In this document: positions 1 to 8,624 of the stretch, piece by piece | Layout of the letters: the number at the start of each line of letters is the position of its first letter | Numbering within the stretch: the stretch's first letter is position 1 | Assembly (NCBI RefSeq): GCF_024734895.1 | Contig: NZ_CP091430.1 | Span: 5,102,501-5,166,500, forward strand | DNA from: Paenibacillus spongiae | Lineage (GTDB): Bacteria; Bacillota; Bacilli; Paenibacillales; Paenibacillaceae | Length of the DNA stretch: 64,000 nucleotides | Direction: 5' to 3' | Notes under the pieces: generated by a model | The model's input: the letters and a program-made list of their open reading frames with translations, nothing else | Database searches by the model: none | Told to the model about the DNA's origin: nothing | Translations under genes and position numbers: made by a program

Positions 1-282
1 GCTCTCTTCCTGCTGGCCGAAGGTATCTCCGTGAGCAGACTTTCTGGACGGATCCAGCTTGCATTTAAAGACGGGCGAGGCTACCGCCGAGATGTATAAG
101 CCCCGCTGCTCTACCAGCCTGCGAACCTCGCGCAGCTCGTCGTCCTGAAGCTCCACCACGTTGCGCCCGTTAATGACTCTCAATTCAACATGCTTCAAGC
201 CTTGCTTCGCCGTCCAATCCAGCGCTTCTTCGAAATCGGCCGATACTTCGTCCGTCAGTACGCCGAGCCGGTCCAATATCAC
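1..282 (-). CDS. sugar phosphate isomerase/epimerase, 3' end outside window
   Basis: N-terminal 94 codons of a protein that continues beyond base 1. The GTG start at 282 follows an AAGGAGG ribosome-binding site at a spacing of 7. The translation begins VILDRLGVLTDEVS and contains a GLKHVELRVINGRNV segment, the first beta strand and metal-side loop typical of xylose-isomerase-like TIM-barrel epimerases. That family interconverts keto-sugars or acts on inositol-like compounds; the substrate cannot be read here. It lies downstream of the SMP-30 lactonase and short-chain dehydrogenase genes on the same strand, so a sugar-oxidation cluster is likely. Family call fairly sure, function open. Confidence 0.75.
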   Translation of the reverse strand, partial: MILDRLGVLTDEVSADFEEALDWTAKQGLKHVELRVINGRNVVELQDDELREVRRLVEQRGLYISAVASPVFKCKLDPSRKSAHGDTFGQQEES

Positions 283-390
283 GGAATAACCTCCTTCATA
301 AAGCGACTAATAATCGTGATGACAACGCTTCCTAAAAATCTGATCATCATCCTTCTTATTCACTATATCAAGATGTTCCGCTCAATAGTT

Positions 391-442
391 GACGTTTCTT
401 TCGAACCCATTGAGCATTTTTTTTGGGATCGAAAGAAACGTC
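391..442 (-). promoter_or_regulatory. long inverted repeat upstream of isomerase gene
   Basis: Two 19-base arms (391-409 and 424-442) are complementary with one mismatch; the outer 14 bases, GACGTTTCTTTCGA and its complement, are perfect. The loop carries a run of eight T/A. GCTCAAT (380-386) is complementary to ATTGAGC (409-415), so part of the loop could pair with sequence beyond the stem, giving a competing structure. There is no T run after the stem on the minus strand, so it is not an ordinary terminator for that direction. It sits about 110 bases before the GTG start at 282. A leader control element is inference. Confidence 0.5.
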
Positions 443-534
443 TTTTCGCCGTCGACAGCATCGAAGCAAGTTTCTCTCCAGAACAGCAGCAAAATCAGAG
501 AAGTGCTGGCGTAAAACTTATACCTGCTTATCTA

Positions 535-576
535 GAAAAAAAAGAAGAGCCCCTCGAGCGAACGATGGACTCTTCT
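535..576 (-). terminator. Rho-independent terminator of lactonase gene
   Basis: In the minus direction GAAGAGTCC pairs with GGGCTCTTC (one G-U pair) and is followed directly by a long T run. It lies 68 bases past the stop codon of the SMP-30-type gene. Confidence 0.8.
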
Positions 577-643
577 ATGATATATCGCACTCCGGCATGA
601 GCTCCCTGCTTGGATGCCGGACGACTAGTATGTTCCCTTACGC

Positions 644-1522
644 TTAACCGAAACGGAACGGGCGTCTGCCGCGAATTCCCATATCGCTGGTGGACATATG
701 GAATAGAGCGCCTGCGAGCGGATGCTCGGAACGCTTGCTATCGCTCATGCCTTGGTAGGCGCTCGTAATGTACAGGGTTTCATAGTTCTCTCCGCCGAAA
801 GCGCAGCTGGATGGCTGCGGCACCGGCATCTCAAGAACCGATAGCTGGCTGCCATCGGCCGGATTCCAGCGCACGACGCGCGATCCGCCCCACTCCGCTA
901 CCCAGATCATCCCTTTGTGATCGATACTCATTCCGTCCGGCAAACCGCTCTTCTCATCCAGCGTAACGGCCGTCCGCGCTTCGCCCAGCGTACCGTTCTT
1001 GGAATCGAAGGCATAGGCTTGGATGCGGGGAACATGCGAGTCGATATAATACATCTCGTCATGAGTCAGGCTCCAATCCAAACCGTTCGAGCAGATGATG
1101 CCGCTGATCTTTTCCTCGTACTGAAAATCGGGGCTGATCCGATAGAGTATCCCTTTGGCTTTCACTTCGGCCATATCCATCGTCCCAACCCAGAATGCGC
1201 CATCCGGACCGGCCTTGCCGTCATTGAACCGGACATCGGAAGGGAGGTTCTCCAGCCGCAGCACTTCCTCGAAGCCCTTCTTGCCCGGCGTCCAATGAAA
1301 GATGCTATGATAGGCGCTGACAAGCCAGCCGCCGCTAGCGCATGGAATGATCGTGCTGACCAGCTTCGGCGCATCTATCGTCTCCACGCTGCCGGTTTCC
1401 GGACAGAGCCGGTGTATGCGGTCCTTCATGATGTCTACCCAGAGCAGCTGCCCTTCGTTGTCGTCCCAGCAAGGGCCTTCGCCGATCTGGGACAATGGTT
1501 CCGCAATTGAAATCGGTTTCAT
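644..1522 (-). CDS. SMP-30/gluconolactonase/LRE family protein
   Basis: A 292-residue six-bladed beta-propeller of the SMP-30/regucalcin type. Family features seen: the N-terminal IGEGPCWDD motif with the metal-binding Glu, FNDGKAGPDGAFWVGTM in the middle (metal-binding Asn and the GTM strand), SNGLDWS, and DGMSIDHKGMIWVAEWGG with the catalytic/metal Asp. These enzymes hydrolyse sugar lactones to aldonic acids in the cytoplasm. A GAGGAAAGG ribosome-binding site precedes the ATG. The upstream co-directional short-chain dehydrogenase, 127 bases away, could make the lactone by oxidising an aldose; that pairing is inference. Length matches the family. Confidence 0.9.
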   Translation of the reverse strand: MKPISIAEPLSQIGEGPCWDDNEGQLLWVDIMKDRIHRLCPETGSVETIDAPKLVSTIIPCASGGWLVSAYHSIFHWTPGKKGFEEVLRLENLPSDVRFNDGKAGPDGAFWVGTMDMAEVKAKGILYRISPDFQYEEKISGIICSNGLDWSLTHDEMYYIDSHVPRIQAYAFDSKNGTLGEARTAVTLDEKSGLPDGMSIDHKGMIWVAEWGGSRVVRWNPADGSQLSVLEMPVPQPSSCAFGGENYETLYITSAYQGMSDSKRSEHPLAGALFHMSTSDMGIRGRRPFRFG

Positions 1523-1649
1523 AATTGTCGCACCTTTCCTCTCCCACGCGAATTATCGCGTTTCTCGTCTTCTTAATAACTATCCATCCCAAGCTTAGTT
1601 CCTTCTCTGCCGAACCCATGCCATCATCGGGCACGCCTTCCACCGAGCT

Positions 1650-2402
1650 TCAATACGCCAGCTGCCCGCCGTCGACAACGATGCACTCGCCGGTAATAAA
1701 AGCCGCATCGTCGGAAGCCAGGAAGGCGAAGACGCCTGCAACGTTCTCCGGCTTGCCGACCTTGCCCAGCGGAATGTTACGCTCGATATACCGGCGGACC
1801 GTCTCGGGGCTGTCTATCGATTCCGACAACGGCGTCTGAATATAACCCGGGCATACCGCATTGACGCGGATCCCCGATCGGCCAAGTTCAAGAGCCATCG
1901 TCTTGGTCAGCAGCACGACACCGCCCTTGGATGCATTGTAATGCGCGTAATTAACTTCACCCGCTAAACCGTTGGTGGAAGCCATATTGATGATGCAGCC
2001 TCCGCCCTGCTCCTTCATAATCCGGGCGACGCGCTGGGCCACGTAGAACATTCCGTTCAGGTTCACGTCAAGCATGCGCTTCCAATTGTCGTCCTTCATG
2101 TCCAGGAACGGCTCCTGCCAAGCGATTCCCGCATTATTGGCCAAAATATGTATGGCGCCATGCTCCTGGTGTATGCTGCGCACGGCATCGTCGACTTGCT
2201 CCGCCTCGGAGACGTCCAATACGCGCGACGATACGGAATATCCCGCCGCATTCAACCGTTCTACGGCCTGCTGCAGCACCGATTGGTTGATGTCGGCCAT
2301 TGCGACGTGAGCCCCTTCGGCTGCGAACCGCTCTGCAGTCGCCAGGCCGATTCCTTGTCCAGCGCCGGTCACGAGCACGATACGGCCGGAAAACCGCTTC
2401 AT
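1650..2402 (-). CDS. SDR family NAD(P)-dependent oxidoreductase
   Basis: A 250-residue classical short-chain dehydrogenase. It shows the glycine-rich cofactor motif VTGAGQGIGLATA near the N terminus, the NNAG motif (LANNAGIAW), the catalytic Ser in IINMASTNGL, the active-site YNASK and the PGYIQTP segment. Asp in VAMADINQS after the second beta strand suggests NAD preference. I chose the ATG at 2402 because a GGGAGGA ribosome-binding site lies 7 bases ahead; an upstream in-frame start would bury it. It probably oxidises a sugar or sugar alcohol, given the lactonase downstream and oxidoreductases around it. The substrate is not deducible. Confidence 0.92.
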   Translation of the reverse strand: MKRFSGRIVLVTGAGQGIGLATAERFAAEGAHVAMADINQSVLQQAVERLNAAGYSVSSRVLDVSEAEQVDDAVRSIHQEHGAIHILANNAGIAWQEPFLDMKDDNWKRMLDVNLNGMFYVAQRVARIMKEQGGGCIINMASTNGLAGEVNYAHYNASKGGVVLLTKTMALELGRSGIRVNAVCPGYIQTPLSESIDSPETVRRYIERNIPLGKVGKPENVAGVFAFLASDDAAFITGECIVVDGGQLAY

Positions 2403-2589
2403 ATGGATTCCTCCCGCCTTCAATTATTAAGGTTTATGGACGAATGCGCCAAATTCGAAATTTTATCGGTTACGCTGCATTGGCCGGATCATACCAGTTA
2501 CCAGGAAAAATACGGAGGCATTCGCATACCCTTCCTGTAATAGTTCGCTAACCGCGTTCCATTCCCTGCCGGCATTCAGCTGATTTTCA

Positions 2590-3270
2590 ATGCATGCGAT
2601 GATCCGCCGAAAGAGGTTCCCTCGATACACTTGTAGAATATGTACTTATATGGAGACCAGTCAACCGAGCAGAAAGAACTTTTCCCCGTCGGATGTCGAT
2701 CGCAATGGATGCGAGCAGTATATTTATGTTTCATTGGTGGAGGGCCGCATTAATCAAGTCCATATTCAAGCCTATGAGAAGAAGGAAGGCAGCTGGAATT
2801 CGTTCTTCTCTTGTATAGGGTTCGTAGGAGAAAACGGAATAACGGCAGCTTCAGAGAAACGGGAAGGAGACGGGAAAACGCCGGCCGGCGTCTATCCTTT
2901 TGAATTGGCTTTCGGCAAGTACGAGAATCCCGGAACATCCATGAATTATCGGCAGATGGACGATGAGGATGTTTGGGTGGACGATCCGTCGTCACCGCTG
3001 TACAACACGCTTCAGCGGCTGCCCAGCAAGGGCAGATGGCAATCCGCGGAATTCATGCTCCTCGACAATGATGTTTACGATTACGGCAGCGTAATCGGAT
3101 ACAACACCAAGGAGCGGGTTCCTGGTGCGGGAAGCGCGATCTTCATGCACATCTCACAAGGGCCGACAGCCGGTTGCCTGGGCATGTCGAGAGAAGCCAT
3201 GCTGAAGGTGCTGCTATGGCTGGATCCGGCCAAGAATCCGGCTGTAGAGTTCGCTTTACATTCTAACTAA
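2590..3270 (+). CDS. L,D-transpeptidase (YkuD) domain-like protein
   Basis: Up to 226 residues. Near the C terminus His187, in the FMHISQ segment, and Cys196, in PTAGCLGMS, match the H...(S/T)xGC catalytic signature of YkuD-type L,D-transpeptidases, which form 3-3 peptidoglycan cross-links or cleave muropeptides. Upstream, GDGKTPAGVYPF is the family hallmark of the COG3786 branch. No signal peptide or membrane segment is visible, which is odd for a wall enzyme. The start is uncertain: ATG 2590 and ATG 2650 are in frame and neither has a good ribosome-binding site. It is the only plus-strand gene in its neighbourhood. Confidence 0.8.
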   Translation: MHAMIRRKRFPRYTCRICTYMETSQPSRKNFSPSDVDRNGCEQYIYVSLVEGRINQVHIQAYEKKEGSWNSFFSCIGFVGENGITAASEKREGDGKTPAGVYPFELAFGKYENPGTSMNYRQMDDEDVWVDDPSSPLYNTLQRLPSKGRWQSAEFMLLDNDVYDYGSVIGYNTKERVPGAGSAIFMHISQGPTAGCLGMSREAMLKVLLWLDPAKNPAVEFALHSN

Positions 3271-3282
3271 ATACCGAAGAAA

Positions 3283-3309
3283 CCCTCAGACGCTATCAAA
3301 GTCTGAGGG
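3283..3309. terminator. bidirectional terminator between converging genes
   Basis: CCCTCAGAC pairs perfectly with GTCTGAGGG around an 9-base loop. It sits between the convergent transpeptidase-like gene and the Gfo/Idh/MocA gene. The T-rich tail is better in the minus direction (TTTCTT). Confidence 0.7.
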
Positions 3310-3380
3310 TTATGCTCAAGAATACGAAAGCTTGGCCGGATCCGCTATGCCGGCTGACAGGATGATGAGAGATTACCGCC

Positions 3381-4445
3381 CTAGAGTTCGTCGATCATCG
3401 GATCGTCCAGCGTTACTCTACGGCCTTGCTTCGCGGAAGCGTAGCAGGCCAATACCATCCGTAGGGAGGTCCGGCCTTCCTCGGCGCTTGCAAGCGCTTT
3501 ACATTCGCCATGCAGAAATTCCGCCAGCGGCTTGGCGAGCCCGCGAATGCGATAGCCATGATTATCCGGCGTTTCGATATCGCTACCGATCCACGCGCCT
3601 GCTGCGGCATCATAACGCTTCAATCCCGGGCCTTCGCTCGAACGGACGGCATTGCAGCTCGGCGCGTCGCCGAAATTTTGCACGACCGTACCCCGCTCGG
3701 CTACGATCTCCGTCGTGTTCTCTGCGGCGTTGCAGGTAAAGGAGCAGTTCACCTCGGCGATCGGGCCTCCCTTGTAACGGAAGATGGCTACGCCGTTATC
3801 ATGAGGAATATCCGGATTGTAGAGCGATTCGATCTCTGCCGTCACGCTGTCCGGAACGCCCAGCCAGAAGTGCAGCAGATCGATCGGATGCGAAGCATCG
3901 TCTGCCCAGATATCCCGATTGTATTCCGGCTTGACATGCCAGGATTGCGCAAAGTCGGCATGCAGTCCCATCGCCAGACCGTGTCTGCGACGGATGGAGA
4001 ACACTTTGCCAAGCTCCCCGCTATCCATCCACTGCTTCATCTGAAGGTTCTGCGGATCCACCCGCATCTGCCACGCCATCGTGAACGGAATGCCATACTT
4101 ATTGACCGCCGCAACGATCCGGTTCGCTTCTTCCATCGTCAGCGCCATCGGCTTCTGGAGAATAACGGCTTTGCCTGCGGCTGCGGCTTGCTCGACAAGC
4201 TCGGCATGCATCGAGGTTTCCGATGCCACCACAACCGCTTGAATGTCTTCCTGCGCCAGCAGTTCGGCTGCCTCTGAGTAAGCATTCAAACCGAACGCGC
4301 TGCGAGCGACTTCCAGCCGGCTCTGATCATGATCCCAGCCTCCTACGACTTGAATGCCGTATGCAGGGTCTCTCCACACGTCACAATAGGCGTTGACGTG
4401 ACCATGCGCGAAACCAAGCACGCCTACTTGAATCATCTTGCTCAT
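3381..4445 (-). CDS. Gfo/Idh/MocA family oxidoreductase
   Basis: 354 residues. The N terminus has a Rossmann motif, GVLGFAHGHVNAYCDV, with His in place of the third Gly, which occurs in some members. The substrate-domain junction shows ILQKPMAL, the usual EKP motif with Gln replacing Glu. The C-terminal alpha/beta domain carries HPIDLLHFW. These enzymes oxidise or reduce sugars, sugar acids or inositols with NAD(P). The ribosome-binding site AAAGGGG is about 8 bases from the ATG. It ends at the bidirectional hairpin. One of three such proteins in the window; their divergence suggests different substrates. Confidence 0.9.
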   Translation of the reverse strand: MSKMIQVGVLGFAHGHVNAYCDVWRDPAYGIQVVGGWDHDQSRLEVARSAFGLNAYSEAAELLAQEDIQAVVVASETSMHAELVEQAAAAGKAVILQKPMALTMEEANRIVAAVNKYGIPFTMAWQMRVDPQNLQMKQWMDSGELGKVFSIRRRHGLAMGLHADFAQSWHVKPEYNRDIWADDASHPIDLLHFWLGVPDSVTAEIESLYNPDIPHDNGVAIFRYKGGPIAEVNCSFTCNAAENTTEIVAERGTVVQNFGDAPSCNAVRSSEGPGLKRYDAAAGAWIGSDIETPDNHGYRIRGLAKPLAEFLHGECKALASAEEGRTSLRMVLACYASAKQGRRVTLDDPMIDEL

Positions 4446-4622
4446 CCTCTTACCCCTTTCGAAATCGGATTGATCACACTATGGGCAGTCGCTTGCCCTT
4501 CCTCTTCATCATACACACTCGCAGCGACAATTTCGTAGTGGATCGCGACAATTATGAGCAAACGGGGCAGACCGGCCTGATGAACAAGAGAAGATGATTC
4601 AAGGTGCGTTCATAGCTGGATA

Positions 4623-5783
4623 TTAATGTAATTTGCGCTTGTATTTCCCGTAATAAGGAACAATCACCTTCACATCGAGCTGTTCGATAGAGTCCGATTT
4701 GAGTAGCAGCTTCTTACCATGATGCGTTAATCGATTCCACATGTGAGGATATTTTCGGTACAGCTTTTCCTCCAGCCCAAAAATATCTACGCCGATCCGC
4801 AGCCCTTCCCGGTAAGTGTCCATAATTTGCTTGCGGACGGTTTCCTCTGCGATTCGATTCATTTCTTCGGACGTCATCGGCTCGATATACTCGTACATCG
4901 CCCCATAATAAGTCGCTTTCACATGAAACCGGACTTCCGACCCCTTTATAACCGGTTTAATTTGAGTGCTGCGTTGCGATAGCGTCAACCCCCCGTAGAC
5001 GGTCCCTTGCTTCTCGATCGTTAACGGCGCCCGTGCCATATCCTGGAGCAGCCAGTGATAGCCGACAAGCTGGCTTCGGTCCAGAAACCCATTCAACCTG
5101 CCGTCAGATTCAAAGAAGGCGCCGTCGATCATCAGCATATCATGCGGCTTCTCGGCATCCCTCCATTGCTTCTTCGTAATCGATAAGCTCGGCAGATAAG
5201 CCGATACGGCGGGTTCATTGTAATCGGTAATATATTGGAAGAATAGTACCGGATTGAACAGCGAATATTGCTCGAAATTCGGCCGCGGACTGTGCAGAAT
5301 CGATACGAGCGGCGACAGATTGAACTGGGGCGTGGCGCTCAGCAGCCGGTCTAATGACGTTCTCGTTCCGAAAAACCATGCGTTGTACCTGATTTCCGGA
5401 TACCGATTAATCATGTCCAAGAGATGCTCGTTCTTGGCCGCCAACACCTTATCGGACAATACGATCGCCGTCACGTGCCCCCAGGAGACCGGAAGCTGGG
5501 AGCTTTTATAGATATCGTCGAACGCCATGTTCAATGTACTCCCTCGGCCTTTGGCCACCCAGACAGGCGATTTTGCAGCCGGGCCGCCTATTCCGCTTGA
5601 TTTGGCTATACTCGTGAAATCAAGCATTTGGATATAGACGACATATTCATTGTCCACAAAATCGACTCCGATTGCTTTGGCGTAGCCCTGGACTTGAATT
5701 TCCTTGGCGCTCCAGCAGCCGCATAACGGGAACAGCAGCATGACCGTGACAAGAATAGACGCAGTCTGACGCAACCGTTTCAT
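4623..5783 (-). CDS. Ger(x)C family spore germination lipoprotein
   Basis: 386 residues. The start at 5783 overlaps the gerA-type stop in ATGA and has a GGAAGGA ribosome-binding site. The N terminus is basic, then hydrophobic, ending in the lipobox LCGC with Cys23, followed by WSAKEIQVQGYAKAIGVD, the standard opening of GerAC/GerKC proteins. The C terminus (HHGKKLLLKSDSIEQLDVKV) matches domain 3 of the family. It is the lipid-anchored C subunit of a germinant receptor in the spore inner membrane. It is last in a B-A-C operon. Confidence 0.93.
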   Translation of the reverse strand: MKRLRQTASILVTVMLLFPLCGCWSAKEIQVQGYAKAIGVDFVDNEYVVYIQMLDFTSIAKSSGIGGPAAKSPVWVAKGRGSTLNMAFDDIYKSSQLPVSWGHVTAIVLSDKVLAAKNEHLLDMINRYPEIRYNAWFFGTRTSLDRLLSATPQFNLSPLVSILHSPRPNFEQYSLFNPVLFFQYITDYNEPAVSAYLPSLSITKKQWRDAEKPHDMLMIDGAFFESDGRLNGFLDRSQLVGYHWLLQDMARAPLTIEKQGTVYGGLTLSQRSTQIKPVIKGSEVRFHVKATYYGAMYEYIEPMTSEEMNRIAEETVRKQIMDTYREGLRIGVDIFGLEEKLYRKYPHMWNRLTHHGKKLLLKSDSIEQLDVKVIVPYYGKYKRKLH

Positions 5784-7282
5784 TCCTTCCTTCCTTTCTT
5801 TACCGGTTGTTGGGTATGGAGGTAGGATGGCCGGCGATTCCTCCACATGAACGGCAGCCTGAACAGCGAATTCACCGCTGACTTCAAATTCAACGGGCTT
5901 ACCGGAGCGAGATAGGGAACGCCGAATGACTTGAGTCCCGTCAAGTAAATCACGAGCAGAATCACGGAGAGGATGAAACCGTACATCCCCAATGTAGCCG
6001 ATAGAATAAACGATGCGAACCGGAGAAAGATCGAGGTGCTGATCAGCACCTGATTGACCAGCGTCGCGCCTGCTACTACCGTTACCGCGGTAACGACGAT
6101 CATGAGCGGCGATACTAAGCCCGCTCGGATGGCGGCGTCTCCGAGAATGAGTCCGCCTACGACCGTCAGCGTCTGTCCGATGGTGCTTGGGAGCCTTACC
6201 CCGGCTTCGCGGAAGAGCTCCATTAACGACATGATAAAGAACATCTCCAAACCGGATTCCATCGGCAGACCCGCCCTCCCCAAGGAGATCGTAGCCAGCA
6301 GCGTGAACGGGACCTGATCGAGATGAAATACCGTCAGCGCAATATAGAATCCCGGAAGAAAAATCGTCACCAGCAGACCGATCAGACGGAGAAGGCGGCC
6401 TACATTAACACCCAGGAACGAGATATAGGTGTCCTCGGCCGATTTGAGCAGCAGGAATAGATTGACCGGAGCAATTAGAATCGTCGGATTGCCGTCCACA
6501 AGAACGATGAAGCGTCCGTTTAGCAAACATTCGACGGCAAAATCGGGTCTGCCGGTGTAATGCGTAAGCGGGAACAAACTTAGACTCGTCTCGCTTAGCA
6601 GCTCGTCGATCTGATTGGTGGACAGCAGCGATTCGATGTCCGCCCGCTTCAGCTTCCGTCTGATATATCGGATCATCGACGGTTCGGCGATATCCTTGAC
6701 GTACATAAACGCGACCTTCGTCGTCGTTCTCTCCCCGATGAGATGATATTCGCATGCCAGCGAGGGAGAGCGGAGACGCTTGCGGATCAGAGCGACATTA
6801 ATGGTGACAAGCTCGACAAAGCCGTCCTTGGGTCCGCGTATGGATACCTCTGTAGATGGTTCCTCCGGGTTGCGGCTCGGGAATTTGGAGATATCGATCG
6901 TCCAGATCTTCTGCAGGGAAGGAAAACAGATGAGCAGATGGCCTTCGAATACGTTGGCGGTAATCATCTTCTGGTGCAATTCCGGCGTCAGCGATTCGAG
7001 TTCGGTCCACTGCACTTCCGCTTCCCGGGCCATTTCCTCCTTGCGGATGAATTTCGTTGCGTTATAGACGTTCTTCAAGTCGGGCAGGATGATATCGTTA
7101 ATGATGCCGGTATCCGTCATCCCGCTGCAATAGACCAGAATGACCTGCGCAATTTCCGGCGGCTTCCCGAAATAACTGCTTTGCACAAGCACGTCGTTGC
7201 AGTGGCCGAACAAGCTTTGAAGCGAATGCTCGCTTATAATGAACGGATCATCCGCTGCTGCTTTTTTATCCTGCTGACTCAT
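5780..7282 (-). CDS. GerA family germinant receptor A subunit
   Basis: 500 residues, usual length. An N-terminal soluble domain of about 270 residues (containing ILVYCSGMTDTGIIND) is followed by membrane segments, with the family motifs LVDGNPTILIAPVNLF and REAGVRLPSTIGQTLTVVGGLILGDAAIRAGLVS. GerA-type A subunits form the oligomeric nutrient-gated channel of the receptor with B and C partners in the spore inner membrane. Its start overlaps the upstream B-subunit gene by 17 bases and its stop overlaps the C gene by 4, so the three are translationally coupled. Which nutrient it senses is unknown. Confidence 0.95.
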   Translation of the reverse strand: MSQQDKKAAADDPFIISEHSLQSLFGHCNDVLVQSSYFGKPPEIAQVILVYCSGMTDTGIINDIILPDLKNVYNATKFIRKEEMAREAEVQWTELESLTPELHQKMITANVFEGHLLICFPSLQKIWTIDISKFPSRNPEEPSTEVSIRGPKDGFVELVTINVALIRKRLRSPSLACEYHLIGERTTTKVAFMYVKDIAEPSMIRYIRRKLKRADIESLLSTNQIDELLSETSLSLFPLTHYTGRPDFAVECLLNGRFIVLVDGNPTILIAPVNLFLLLKSAEDTYISFLGVNVGRLLRLIGLLVTIFLPGFYIALTVFHLDQVPFTLLATISLGRAGLPMESGLEMFFIMSLMELFREAGVRLPSTIGQTLTVVGGLILGDAAIRAGLVSPLMIVVTAVTVVAGATLVNQVLISTSIFLRFASFILSATLGMYGFILSVILLVIYLTGLKSFGVPYLAPVSPLNLKSAVNSLFRLPFMWRNRRPSYLHTQQPVKKGRKE

Positions 7283-8387
7283 TGGATGCAGCCTCCTTAT
7301 TGGTTCGTTGTTTAAGCTGCTTGATCAGCACAGCCAGAGCAAGAAGCAACGTCGTTACCATAATGAAAATGAACGAAGCCGGGAACTGGATATAGGTCAT
7401 AAAGGCCAGTCTCTGGCTATCGCTCCAAGGTTGAATGGCAATGATGCTCATAGCGGCGGAAATCGTGAGTATCGTCCAATATCGCTTCGACGGCTTACGC
7501 ACATTCAACAAATCCGTAATCAAATACAGCGATAAGGATACACGGGCAAAAGCGCCGCACAGCCATTGATAGATCGACAGAAAGTCGACATGCTGGAATA
7601 ACTGGCCCAGCCGTAATATTTTCCACTGCTCGAAGGCCGTATTCCGCTGCTTGGCCGCTTCCATCGGACCGAATTCGGTTATGGCGCCGATCGTTGGTCC
7701 GATCGTCATCATGACCAGGAACAAACCGAGCAGGAACATCTGCCACCAGCGAAGCTTCTTCTTCAGATGATGCTGATACAGCATCAGCACCCAAATTTCA
7801 ATCAAGCCCGCCACGCTGTAGAAGGCGCCTTGAAGAACCGGCATCCAGCCATTCTCCAGCACAGGAAACAGAACATGATAGTTTTTATACTTGGTGTTGG
7901 CGGACATGACAAAATAACCAAGAACGATTACTACCGGCAGCAGGATGCTGGATGTCATGGCAATGGATTGCAATCCTTTGCCGGCTGCCAAGGCGGATAC
8001 AAGCACCCCCACGACCACGATAACGGACAAAGGGGTTTGCTGCATGTAAGTGACGACGGCCCATGTGGTCGTATCTTCCAGCGTATAGGTCCCCATCGTG
8101 AACAGCAGCAATACCGCACCTATTCGGAAAATCCACGATACAACAACCCCGTACTCGCGCGCGATCCAGTCAGGCAGCCGCTGTCCTTGGATTTGTTTCA
8201 AAATATAAAAGAACAACAGAACCCAGAGCAAAAATAACGGTGTTCCAACCAATACGGCTACCCATGCATCGCGTCCGGCAACCCCGAGCAGAATCGGAAT
8301 CGCTTGTACATGGCTGACAAGACCGCCGCTTAACAGCATGATGGAAAAAGCGAGCCAGATGCTGATTTGGCCTCTTCGCCTATGCAT
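7266..8387 (-). CDS. GerAB/ArcD/ProY family germinant receptor B subunit
   Basis: 373 residues with about ten hydrophobic segments, the APC-superfamily fold of GerAB/GerKB proteins, which bind the germinant. I place the start at ATG 8387 because GGGAGGAG lies 8 bases upstream; an earlier in-frame start would absorb it. Features include QISIWLAFSIMLLSGGLVSHVQAIPILLG, equivalent to the first transmembrane helix region, and YSVAGLIEIW in the middle. It is first in this operon, giving the order B-A-C rather than A-B-C. No clear sigma-G promoter could be read upstream. Confidence 0.93.
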   Translation of the reverse strand: MHRRRGQISIWLAFSIMLLSGGLVSHVQAIPILLGVAGRDAWVAVLVGTPLFLLWVLLFFYILKQIQGQRLPDWIAREYGVVVSWIFRIGAVLLLFTMGTYTLEDTTTWAVVTYMQQTPLSVIVVVGVLVSALAAGKGLQSIAMTSSILLPVVIVLGYFVMSANTKYKNYHVLFPVLENGWMPVLQGAFYSVAGLIEIWVLMLYQHHLKKKLRWWQMFLLGLFLVMMTIGPTIGAITEFGPMEAAKQRNTAFEQWKILRLGQLFQHVDFLSIYQWLCGAFARVSLSLYLITDLLNVRKPSKRYWTILTISAAMSIIAIQPWSDSQRLAFMTYIQFPASFIFIMVTTLLLALAVLIKQLKQRTNKEAASNESAG

Positions 8388-8479
8388 GAACGGTACTCCT
8401 CCCACCCTTAAATGATGCGGATAGGGTTCTCAAAAATTTACCATCTTATACAAAAGAACCATATTGTGCATAAGAAAAA

Positions 8480-8511
8480 CCCTCTATTCGGACGAATGCC
8501 GGATAGAGGGT
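8480..8511 (-). terminator. terminator of the PhyH-HEAT gene
   Basis: CCCTCTATCCGG pairs with CCGAATAGAGGG (one wobble) around a 7-base loop and is followed by TTTTTCTT in the minus direction. It could also stop plus-strand transcripts (TTTT on that side). Confidence 0.8.
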
Positions 8512-8624
8512 TTTGGATAATTTGTGGATTGGACAAACGTTTCTGCTTCGAATATTCGATCAGGGCTCGGATCCACATGGAGTCGCCGATCGCAATGACG
8601 GGACTCCTGGATGATAGATATCAC

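Larger units (their letters stand above)
283..643. other. 361-bp intergenic region with two hairpins
   Basis: No convincing gene. It holds the terminator of the lactonase gene (535-576) and a separate long inverted repeat (391-442) in the leader of the truncated isomerase gene. Short open frames here lack a ribosome-binding site and family likeness. Confidence 0.6.

Noticed and set aside
190-600. 136-residue plus-strand frame across the window's first intergenic region
   Set aside because: It overlaps the truncated isomerase gene on the other strand and two hairpins, with no ribosome-binding site or family likeness.
917-1510. 197-residue plus-strand frame
   Set aside because: Antisense to the SMP-30 gene.
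7267-8470. sigma-G promoter ahead of the first germinant-receptor operon
   Set aside because: No spacing of the -35 and -10 consensus elements fit well enough to report.
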